Of a DNA stretch of 9,322 nt, positions 1 through 4,983 are shown piece after piece. The notes under the pieces are model-generated. The model was not told the origin of the DNA. It made no database searches and saw only the letters and a list, made by a program, of their open reading frames with translations. Position numbers and translations under genes: made by a program. Numbering within the stretch: the stretch's first letter is position 1; each line of letters opens with the position of its first letter. This DNA is from JBMNCQ01 sp049366715 (lineage in GTDB: Bacteria > Bacillota > Peptococcia > Peptococcales > BICA1-8): positions 1 through 9,322 of the forward strand of contig JBMNCQ010000012.1 of the NCBI GenBank assembly GCA_049366715.1, written 5' to 3'.

Positions 1-865
1 ATTCCTGGGTTTCTTCTTCGGCAATGACGACCCAGTTTAAGTCGGGAATTAAAGTGCAGGCAAAGGTCTTGGCACCGTTATCATAGCTGTCCAGCAGGAC
101 CTCCCGCTGATCAGTATCTTTATCTATTCTTAAATTCGTAATTAAGTCTAGTATATACTCATGATCAATAACCTTACCAATAAGGTCCTTATCGGGATGA
201 CTTAATACAAAACCGTATTTATCCAGAACGTAGATGTATCCTGTTTCCCCTAATTTTTCCGCCCGCATTTCCGTAAAGAAAGAATTGGTATAAACGGCAT
301 TGATTACCATACCTATACCTTCCCCGGTATCCGGATCAACAAGGGGAGCTGCAAAATGAACAACATTGCTGCCTGTATTGGTGGACACAACATTTTCCGA
401 CAGCATAATGTTTTTCTGGTGAACAACATTAAAATAATAAGGCTGCATCGAGAAATCCTCTTCAATAGCATTACCGATGCTGTCAATGATTACTTTACCG
501 CTTTGGTTAATCAGAAATATTTGTTCTAAATTCTCCCTGCTTGTGGCGATTTTCTCCAGTTCATTTCTCGTTTGAAATAGTAAGTCTGCATCTTCCGTCT
601 TTAAATCCAGGTAATCCTTATTCTTGGCCACCCTGGCTAATTCAATAAAATCGATGCGGTTGCTGAGACCGTTTACCACCTGTTTTTCCGTTTCTACCGT
701 CGACTGGGTTATTTTATGATAATCCTCGACGACTCTTGTAAAGAACTTACCGTCTTTATCCAGCACCATGGAAGAACTTTCTTTAAAACTTAAAGTTCCT
801 AAAACCAGATTACTGATCAACACTAACCCGATCATTAGCACCGGCAGCCTAAATTTGAGTTTCAA
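1..865 (-). CDS. Partial dCache-domain membrane receptor (methyl-accepting chemotaxis protein or GGDEF-type), N-terminal part
   Basis: I translated 288 codons from the complement; the gene runs off the left edge. The chosen start is TTG at 865-863, preceded by AGGTGG (complement of 874-879) at 8 nt. Residues about 8-27 form a hydrophobic anchor (PVLMIGLVLISNLVLGTLSF). The rest is an extracytoplasmic sensor of the dCache type: a long first helix (about 35-115), a PAS-like core with 'FLINQSGKVIIDS' near 117-129, and 'GYIYVLDKYGFVLSHPDK' near 209-226, which is the typical dCache_1 signature. Such domains bind small ligands outside the cell and signal across the membrane. The output domain lies outside the window, so a chemotaxis receptor, a diguanylate cyclase/phosphodiesterase or a histidine kinase are all possible. 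A chemotaxis receptor is my favourite because c-di-GMP-I riboswitches often precede those in Clostridia. The leader carries such a riboswitch. Confidence 0.85.
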   Translation of the reverse strand, partial: MKLKFRLPVLMIGLVLISNLVLGTLSFKESSSMVLDKDGKFFTRVVEDYHKITQSTVETEKQVVNGLSNRIDFIELARVAKNKDYLDLKTEDADLLFQTRNELEKIATSRENLEQIFLINQSGKVIIDSIGNAIEEDFSMQPYYFNVVHQKNIMLSENVVSTNTGSNVVHFAAPLVDPDTGEGIGMVINAVYTNSFFTEMRAEKLGETGYIYVLDKYGFVLSHPDKDLIGKVIDHEYILDLITNLRIDKDTDQREVLLDSYDNGAKTFACTLIPDLNWVVIAEEETQE

Positions 866-890
866 AGCTAACACCACCTGTAAATTTATT

Positions 891-912
891 AAAGCAGCTC
901 AGAGAGCTGCCT
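891..912 (-). terminator. Expression-platform hairpin of the c-di-GMP riboswitch (probable regulated terminator)
   Basis: On the complement, GCAGCTC-TCT-GAGCTGC (910-894) is a perfect 7-bp stem that can be extended by A-U and G-U pairs. It is followed by a moderate U-rich stretch (TTTAATAAATTT) just before the receptor's ribosome site. The 5' arm GCAGCT can also pair with GGCTGC (930-925), which is the closing strand of the aptamer, so the two folds exclude each other. That predicts ligand-bound aptamer, free 5' arm, hairpin formed and reduced expression (an OFF switch). The pairing is visible in the sequence; the switch direction is inference, and the tail is weaker than in a classic terminator. 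Confidence 0.55.
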
Positions 913-920
913 TTTTTCCA

Positions 921-1004
921 GAAAGCAGCCTGGCAGTCATCATCCGTAACGGGATCTAAGACCCATAGCTTTGCGTCACTTCCTTTCGGAAGTTTTGCCA
1001 AATT
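921..1004 (-). promoter_or_regulatory. c-di-GMP-I (GEMM-I) riboswitch aptamer
   Basis: On the complement, the order of conserved elements matches the GEMM-I class. GGCAAA (999-994) is followed by a 6-bp hairpin closed by a GAAA tetraloop (993-978, ACTTCC-GAAA-GGAAGT). Next comes the near-invariant GACGCAAAGC (977-968), then GGGTCTTA with a variable arm, and TGCCAGGCTGC closing the second helix (about 934-925). The GAAA loop and the CCAGG segment are the expected tetraloop-receptor partners. The aptamer sits 56 nt upstream of the dCache receptor start on the same strand, so it should control that gene in response to the second messenger cyclic di-GMP. A weak sigma-A-like promoter candidate upstream is TGGAAA (1066-1061), 17 nt, TATTAA (1043-1038). 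Confidence 0.92.
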
Positions 1005-1194
1005 TTTATTTGTTTGTATCATTTTAGTTTATTCTATTTAATACGACTTTATTCCTCTATTTTCCATAATTTTTTTCTTTTTTTGCAAAAATTTTAAAAA
1101 TCCTGTTCATTAAAATAGTATTTAATATTATTTCGTTATCCAGATTCCTAGAATATCACAGTTAACGGATTTATGCCTTCCCGGTCAAAAATAA

Positions 1195-1213
1195 AAACCT
1201 GCCAGGCAGGTTT
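1195..1213 (-). terminator. Rho-independent terminator
   Basis: The inverted repeat AAACCTGCC-A-GGCAGGTTT is followed on the complement by a T-rich tail (TTTTTATTTTTG); on the plus strand the tail is only TTTC. It is therefore oriented to end minus-strand transcription, about 20 nt after the stop codon of the small hydrophobic reading frame at 1314-1234. No other minus-strand gene lies immediately upstream, which supports a real short transcript there. Confidence 0.65.
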
Positions 1214-1233
1214 CATAACAGATATGTCTTCTT

Positions 1234-1314
1234 TCACCCTATTATAAAAGGCGAACCAAGTACACTTAATACTAAAAGTAATATTGATATTCTATCCACT
1301 AAAGTTAGGTTCAT
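1234..1314 (-). CDS. Possible 26-residue hydrophobic membrane peptide
   Basis: The reading frame starts at ATG 1314-1312 and ends with TGA at 1236-1234. The peptide begins MNLTLVDR and continues with a hydrophobic stretch (ISILLLVLSVLGSPFIIG), enough for one membrane span. AAAGGGAT (complement of 1321-1328) gives a ribosome site about 6-8 nt from the ATG. A promoter candidate lies just upstream (1336-1365) and a terminator just downstream (1195-1213), so the whole unit would make a transcript of about 130 nt. Size, hydrophobicity and stand-alone unit are like those of small holin-like or type I toxin peptides, but I do not recognise the sequence and see no clear antisense RNA promoter. It could also be a chance frame in a small RNA gene. 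Confidence 0.4.
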   Translation of the reverse strand: MNLTLVDRISILLLVLSVLGSPFIIG

Positions 1315-1335
1315 ACCATCATCCCTTTCCCGGTG

Positions 1336-1365
1336 TCTATATTAAAAGACGCGTGTACCTCTCAA
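1336..1365 (-). promoter_or_regulatory. Candidate sigma-A promoter of the small hydrophobic reading frame
   Basis: On the complement, TTGAGA (1365-1360) and TATAGA (1341-1336) are separated by 18 nt. Transcription would start near 1329, directly before the AAAGGGAT ribosome site. It is divergent from the lipoprotein gene starting at 1446. Confidence 0.4.
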
Positions 1366-1396
1366 AAGTTTCAAAAACTTTGCATTCTTTTTCCAA

Positions 1397-1425
1397 GCAT
1401 AATCATAGTTAAAATTCAAATACTA
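1397..1425 (+). promoter_or_regulatory. Candidate sigma-G-like (forespore) promoter of the YhcN-like gene
   Basis: GCATA (1397-1401), a 17-nt spacer and AATACTA (1419-1425) fit the Bacillus sigma-G consensus (GHATR, 17-18 nt, CATNNTA) at all but one defined position. YhcN-type genes are known forespore genes, so this promoter class is expected. The predicted transcript start near 1432 falls on the AAGGAGGG ribosome site, leaving a very short leader. That lowers confidence. Confidence 0.4.
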
Positions 1426-1445
1426 AAGGAAAAGGAGGGATTACT

Positions 1446-1955
1446 TTGCAAAGGAATAAAACCGTCACCATGTTTTTGATTGTGATCATTCTGATAGGAC
1501 TGGTACTAAGTACGGCCTGTACCCCTCAGCAGAAGCCTGCGCCTGCACCAAGGGACAATAATAATAACGGTATGGGTGACACCAGAATGGAAGAAAGAAA
1601 TAACCAAAATAAAACAGCCAATAATGATGAAGCCGCGAGGCTTGCAGAGACAATTACCAGCAAAGTAGAAAAAATTAATTCTGCCACAGTAGTATTTGCA
1701 GATAAAGTGGCCTATATAGGTATTGATCTTTATGCTAACCTCTCGGGAAATGAAGCTGAAACAGTCAAAAATCAAGTTGCGCAAATCGTCAAGCAAGAGA
1801 ATGCCGATATTGATACGGTTTATGTTACGGAAGATGCAGATACCTATACCCGTCTGCAAAAAATTGCTAATGATATCGAAAACGGCCAGCCTCTGAGCGG
1901 CTTCCTCACTGAGCTGGAAAATATGTTCAAGAGGATTACTCCTTCAATGGATTAA
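1446..1955 (+). CDS. YhcN/YlaJ-family sporulation lipoprotein
   Basis: The protein has 169 residues and starts at TTG 1446, preceded by AAGGAGGG at about 6 nt. Residues 9-24 are a hydrophobic signal ending in a lipobox-like LSTAC with the lipidation cysteine at 25. A Pro- and Asn-rich low-complexity linker follows (about 27-60). Residues 61-165 match the YhcN/YlaJ domain: a helix (EAARLAETITSKVEKI), then 'SATVVFADKVAYIGIDL' (79-95) with the typical AYIGIDL strand, then a long helix and 'DTVYVTEDADTYTRL'. Members are spore-associated lipoproteins; YhcN of Bacillus is found in the inner spore membrane and some relatives affect germination or outgrowth. The precise role is unknown. The next gene starts 17 nt downstream with its own strong ribosome site, so the two form an operon, possibly under the sigma-G-like promoter upstream. 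Confidence 0.88.
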   Translation: MQRNKTVTMFLIVIILIGLVLSTACTPQQKPAPAPRDNNNNGMGDTRMEERNNQNKTANNDEAARLAETITSKVEKINSATVVFADKVAYIGIDLYANLSGNEAETVKNQVAQIVKQENADIDTVYVTEDADTYTRLQKIANDIENGQPLSGFLTELENMFKRITPSMD

Positions 1956-1972
1956 TACAAAGGAGGTCAATC

Positions 1973-2143
1973 ATGAAAAAAGACCGTTTATCTCCGGAAC
2001 TCAAAAACAGCACAACAAACGCGGATATTCGTAATCGTGTCTTTAGAGCCTGCGCCGGACTACTTAATGAAGATAGTGAATTATCATTAGAACTGACCAA
2101 TGAGACAGCATACCCGGAAATGAGTGATTATCAGGATAAATAG
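1973..2143 (+). CDS. Small hypothetical protein, 56 residues
   Basis: ATG 1973 is preceded by a near-perfect ribosome site AAAGGAGGT (1959-1967) and the frame ends at TAG 2141-2143. The protein starts MKKDRLSPELKNST, is hydrophilic, has a basic N-terminal third (NADIRNRVFRACAGLL, with one Cys) and an acidic C-terminal third. No signal peptide, membrane span or family motif is visible. It lies 17 nt downstream of the YhcN-like lipoprotein gene and shares its terminator, so it is probably co-expressed, perhaps in the forespore. I do not recognise the family. The strong ribosome site, operon position and stop codon placed inside the terminator stem argue that it is a real gene. Confidence 0.65.
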   Translation: MKKDRLSPELKNSTTNADIRNRVFRACAGLLNEDSELSLELTNETAYPEMSDYQDK

Positions 2144-2186
2144 CATAAAATAAGACCGGCTCCTCGGCTGGTCTTATTTTATGCTA
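2141..2186. terminator. Symmetrical bidirectional terminator between convergent genes
   Basis: A 46-nt inverted repeat has arms 2141-2161 and 2166-2186 and a 4-nt loop. The outer part (TAGCATAAAATAAGACC and its complement) is perfect; the inner part uses G-U pairs. Each strand gives a GC core followed by a U-rich arm (GGTCTTATTTTATGC), so it can stop transcription from both sides. Its ends are the TAG stop of the 56-residue protein (2141-2143) and, on the other strand, the TAG stop of the ligase-like gene (2186-2184). Confidence 0.85.
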
Positions 2187-3434
2187 TTTCTGCATTTCCC
2201 TTAAATGTCTTAAAGTAATATCCCGGGGAATAATCTCCTGAAAAATCAGCGGTTCTAAGGGCTGTAAATAATGGGCTTCGGCAGGCTTAAGATAATTACC
2301 GGACATAAAGAATAAATCCTTGGCTAAATCCCGCAGCGTCCCTTGCCCCAGTTTAGCATTTAACCCCTCTTTAATCAGATCTTCCTTCGCTTGCTCGATC
2401 TCCGCTTGAGTGACAGTCATAGTAAATTCATATAAGGCATCCAGGTTTTCCTGGCTATATAAAAGCGCCTTCCAAAGAGTAATATAGGCTAGATTTAAAG
2501 GATAAGGCAGGGCATCGGCCATTCTGAGTTCAAGAAACTGCTTGAGGCGGATATCCGGGCAAATCATGGTTAACACATGCTCAATTGCTTCCTGGGTAAG
2601 TTCTTTGTCCTGATAAATTTCTGCTAAGTTTTTTTCACCTGTATAGACATATTCAGTACCGTCTTGGATGAAAAGAGGAGACGCATTGAGGAGAAAATCT
2701 GCATAATCGGCATATCCAAAGTCCTTTTTCATGATATTCCCGATCAGGCATCTGTTTTCCCGACGATTCCTGCCTATTCTTGTGCGCAAAGAGTAGTCCT
2801 GATAAACCTCCCCTTCAAAAATAGGGGCATTATCAAAAAGTGCGGATATCGCAGGAGTCAGAGCGTAAGCAACTTGGATTTTTTTTCTAAAATCGTCCTG
2901 GTGGGCATAGTCCACAGCCAGCTGGGTAGCCGCGGCACCTTTCAGCATCTGATACTCAGCCGGACCCTGTTCTGGCAGATATTTCGCCAGCAACTCATAT
3001 CGAATTCCGGGAACAGAATCAATTTCCGTAATTTTACTGACCGGCAGGTAGCCGACGGCCAGCATATGTTGATTATTTTCCTCTAAATAAGGGAAAGTAT
3101 CCCTTAAAAATTTCAAATATGTATTATCTATTTCTTTAAGGCTCTTCGTAGGCTGAACACTTAATTTTAACTGGCCTCCCGGCCCTAACGTCAGCACAGT
3201 ACCTTCCTTGCTTAGCCCGACCAGCCTTTCGTCTTCCCTGATTTCCTGCCAGCCCTTTTGGGTTAATTGCTTTAATAACACTTCGATTCCCCGGGGTCCT
3301 GTAAAAGAAATACTTTGCAAATCAATGTTATTGACAAGCAAATGTTCAAACTCAGCCCCCATCGTAAAATCGTCATGGACCTTTTCACCATCTCTGAAAT
3401 ACTGGATAATATCATCTTTTAACATATCTATCAA
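2184..3434 (-). CDS. Divergent glutamate-cysteine ligase-like protein (GCS2 family)
   Basis: The protein has 416 residues. The start is TTG 3434 with AAAGGA at about 5 nt; an in-frame ATG at 3425 is an alternative. The GCS2 fold is recognisable from 'MGAEFEH' (25-31, with the metal-binding ExE pair E28/E30), 'LGPGGQLKLS' (83-92), 'KGAAATQLAVDY' (166-176), 'QVAYALTPAISALFDNAPIFEG' (187-208) and 'DFGYADYADFLL' (238-249). Active family members join glutamate and cysteine using ATP, the first step to glutathione. Here the usual EPGGQxELS reads GPGGQLKLS, losing two acidic residues, and the usual IWxxTDxxR region reads IGRNRRENR (220-228). The frame is intact over a normal length, so it may have another ligase activity or be a pseudoenzyme. 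No glutathione synthetase gene is next to it. The gene is single, divergent from the 75-residue protein, and ends in a shared terminator. Confidence 0.75.
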   Translation of the reverse strand: MIDMLKDDIIQYFRDGEKVHDDFTMGAEFEHLLVNNIDLQSISFTGPRGIEVLLKQLTQKGWQEIREDERLVGLSKEGTVLTLGPGGQLKLSVQPTKSLKEIDNTYLKFLRDTFPYLEENNQHMLAVGYLPVSKITEIDSVPGIRYELLAKYLPEQGPAEYQMLKGAAATQLAVDYAHQDDFRKKIQVAYALTPAISALFDNAPIFEGEVYQDYSLRTRIGRNRRENRCLIGNIMKKDFGYADYADFLLNASPLFIQDGTEYVYTGEKNLAEIYQDKELTQEAIEHVLTMICPDIRLKQFLELRMADALPYPLNLAYITLWKALLYSQENLDALYEFTMTVTQAEIEQAKEDLIKEGLNAKLGQGTLRDLAKDLFFMSGNYLKPAEAHYLQPLEPLIFQEIIPRDITLRHLREMQK

Positions 3435-3497
3435 TCCAATCCTTTAATATTTTCTGGTAATTAACAAAAAATGTCTTTAATATGCAGTTTTTTTCAT

Positions 3498-3527
3498 GAA
3501 TATTTTATGGTATTTCTTCTCAATCTA
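3498..3527 (+). promoter_or_regulatory. Candidate sigma-G-like promoter of the 75-residue protein gene
   Basis: GAATA (3498-3502), 18 nt, CAATCTA (3521-3527) agrees with the Bacillus sigma-G consensus (GHATR, 17-18 nt, CATNNTA) at all but one defined position. The predicted start is near 3534, giving a leader of about 35 nt. A TATAAA at 3532-3537 could instead be a sigma-A -10 box, but I find no good -35 box for it. Confidence 0.35.
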
Positions 3528-3568
3528 AATATATAAAACTAAGAACAGCTTATTTAGGAGGAGCGAAT

Positions 3569-3796
3569 ATGCATAATACCAAATATGTTCTCGACCGTTT
3601 TAGAAAAGCAGAAGAATTTCCGGAAGCAACCGAAGATTCACTAATAGATTATTTGACAGATTTAATCAATAACAGTGCAGCAAATAGAGAAGAGGCCCAG
3701 GAAGTCCTCTGGGAATATCTTGAGTACCTAAGGGTTGATCCTGATTCAATAAATATATCTGAAAGAAACGGATATTTCGAAGTTGATTTTTCTTAA
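3569..3796 (+). CDS. Small acidic hypothetical protein, 75 residues
   Basis: ATG 3569 follows a strong AGGAGG ribosome site (3556-3561) and the frame ends at TAA 3794-3796, directly in a terminator stem. The protein is soluble and acidic, with no signal or membrane segment. It looks mainly helical: 'YVLDRFRKAEEF' (6-17), 'SLIDYLTDLINNS' (24-36) and 'REEAQEVLWEYLEYLRV' (40-56), followed by a probable beta tail 'ERNGYFEVDF'. I recognise no family and no catalytic motif. It is transcribed away from the GCS2-like gene and towards the FabK-like gene, as a single-gene unit with its own promoter candidate and terminator. The possible sigma-G promoter hints at forespore expression. Confidence 0.7.
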   Translation: MHNTKYVLDRFRKAEEFPEATEDSLIDYLTDLINNSAANREEAQEVLWEYLEYLRVDPDSINISERNGYFEVDFS

Positions 3797-3821
3797 AGAC
3801 ACGGTGCATACCGTGTCTTTA
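3794..3821 (+). terminator. Rho-independent terminator after the 75-residue protein gene
   Basis: AAAGACACGGT-GCAT-ACCGTGTCTTT forms an 11-bp perfect stem (12 with the outer T-A pair) with a 4-nt loop, followed on the plus strand by ATCCTATATGTCTTTTC. The 5' arm overlaps the TAA stop. It sits between convergent genes and may also stop readthrough from the FabK-like gene, although the minus-strand tail is poor in T. Confidence 0.7.
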
Positions 3822-3868
3822 TCCTATATGTCTTTTCACAAACCCGGGGTCACGGGTAATTTTCTCTT

Positions 3869-4819
3869 TTACTGTTCCCCTTTTATGATGCTGCCTGCCT
3901 TGCTAAGGATATCCTGCGTTTCCGATAAAAGTTCGGAAAATATTGCCTGCACGCTTTTAATTTCTTTTAACGGATACAGACTCTGGCCTACCTGAACGAG
4001 TCCTGCCTCGATATCCCCTTCTATAGCAGCAAGTCTATTGGTTCCCGTTGCCAGTTTATTTAATTCTTCTTGAGGAACACCCGCCCTTTCCAGTTCTAAG
4101 AATTTTTCCGTAAAATTGTTTCTCAAGCCTCTTACACCATGTCCCCGGGAATATCCCGTTACTACGGAGTCGGTATCAACAGCTGCCATGATCCTCTCTT
4201 TAGCTTTAGGATGTAATGTGCATTCTTCCGCCAGGAGAAATTTTGAACCGATCTGGACACCGGAAGCCCCCATCAAAAGCGCCGCAGCCATCCCCCGGCC
4301 GTCGGCAATTCCCCCGGCAACGATAACGGGAATATTCACCTGCGGTATTACATTTGTCATTAAGGCCATTGTAGTCAGGGTTCCAATATGTCCACCGGCC
4401 TCCATCCCTTCAATGACTAAAGCATCCGCTCCATTTTCCTCAACTCTTTTCGCCAGCTTAGCATTAGGTACAACAGGAATCACCTTGATCCCGGCACTTT
4501 TAAACTCTTGCAAGTAAGGAACAGGGTTCCCTGCACCCAGGGTAACAAAAGCAACTTTTTCCTCACAAAGCATGGCTACTTTTTCATCTTTATTATGGTC
4601 CAATAAAACAATATTGACTCCAAAAGGCTTACTGGTCAGCTTTTTCGCTTTCCTAACTTCATTCCTGACCCACTCTACTTCCCTTCCTCCGGAAGCGATT
4701 ACTCCTGCCCCCCCGGCATTAGAAACAGCACTGACCAAATTTGCTTCGGAAACCCAGGCCATCCCCCCCTGGATTATGGGGTATTTTATACCTAATGCTG
4801 CTGTTAATTTTGTTTGCAT
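3869..4819 (-). CDS. fabK: FabK-family enoyl-ACP reductase II / nitronate monooxygenase-like flavoprotein
   Basis: The protein has 316 residues and starts at ATG 4819 with AGGGAGGG at 6 nt. It is an FMN-binding TIM barrel of the NMO/FabK family. Visible motifs are 'YPIIQGGMAWVS' (13-24), 'KPFGVNIVLL' (64-73), 'VTLGAGNP' (92-99), 'EGMEAGGHIGTLTTM' (137-151) with the expected catalytic His144, and the FMN phosphate loop 'IVAGGIADGRG' (166-176) with 'GVQIGSKFL' (187-195). The segment around His144 and the start agree closely with streptococcal FabK, including the residue number, so reduction of enoyl-ACP with NAD(P)H in fatty acid synthesis is the best guess. Against this, no other fab gene is nearby and the family also holds nitronate monooxygenases. 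A -10-like TATAAT (complement of 4847-4852) lies 28 nt upstream of the start without a good -35 box. Confidence 0.82.
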   Translation of the reverse strand: MQTKLTAALGIKYPIIQGGMAWVSEANLVSAVSNAGGAGVIASGGREVEWVRNEVRKAKKLTSKPFGVNIVLLDHNKDEKVAMLCEEKVAFVTLGAGNPVPYLQEFKSAGIKVIPVVPNAKLAKRVEENGADALVIEGMEAGGHIGTLTTMALMTNVIPQVNIPVIVAGGIADGRGMAAALLMGASGVQIGSKFLLAEECTLHPKAKERIMAAVDTDSVVTGYSRGHGVRGLRNNFTEKFLELERAGVPQEELNKLATGTNRLAAIEGDIEAGLVQVGQSLYPLKEIKSVQAIFSELLSETQDILSKAGSIIKGEQ

Positions 4820-4910
4820 TTTAAACCCTCCCTAAAAAAATCAATCATTATATATTTTAGTATTAAATGGAGAAAAAAACAAATAGCTGGCTAAAGTATC
4901 CGGGTATCTT

Positions 4911-4944
4911 CTTATTTATATTTATAATTATAAATATAAATAAG
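4911..4944. repeat. 34-bp perfect AT-rich palindrome
   Basis: CTTATTTATATTTATAA is followed immediately by its exact reverse complement, with no spacer. It lies between the tctA terminator and the FabK-like gene and overlaps the last bases of the terminator stem on its right side. It may act as the A/U-rich tail of that terminator and as a second cruciform or 3'-end hairpin; an operator is possible but less likely given its composition. Confidence 0.8.
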
Positions 4945-4967
4945 CCCCTGCACAAATGCAGAGGCTT
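4942..4967 (-). terminator. Rho-independent terminator of the TTT operon
   Basis: On the complement, AAGCCTCTGCA-TTTG-TGCAGGGGCTT is a continuous 11-bp stem (one U-G pair; on the plus strand the same position is a C/A mismatch, so the stem is oriented for minus transcription). It is followed by ATTTATATTTATAATT. It begins 17 nt after the tctA stop codon. Confidence 0.8.
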
Positions 4968-4983
4968 CTCACGTTATTGAACA

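Noticed and set aside
894..917. Plus-strand terminator (GCAGCTC hairpin followed by CTTTTTT)
   Set aside because: The tail looks better on the plus strand, but no plus-strand gene ends here; the hairpin is better explained as the riboswitch expression platform on the minus strand.
768..959. Plus-strand reading frame of 63 codons
   Set aside because: It overlaps the receptor gene start, the expression platform and the riboswitch on the other strand, has no ribosome site and no protein-like pattern.
1061..1088. Promoter TTGCAA / TATGGA upstream of the riboswitch
   Set aside because: The spacer is only 14 nt, too short; the TGGAAA-17-TATTAA pair is the better though weak option.
2664..3447. 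Plus-strand frames of 140 and 79 codons
   Set aside because: They are antisense shadows of the GCS2-like gene, without ribosome sites or recognisable domains.
3842..3868. Small hairpin ACCCG/CGGGT as terminator of the FabK-like gene
   Set aside because: The stem is only 5 bp, with a weak tail in either direction; not strong enough to list.
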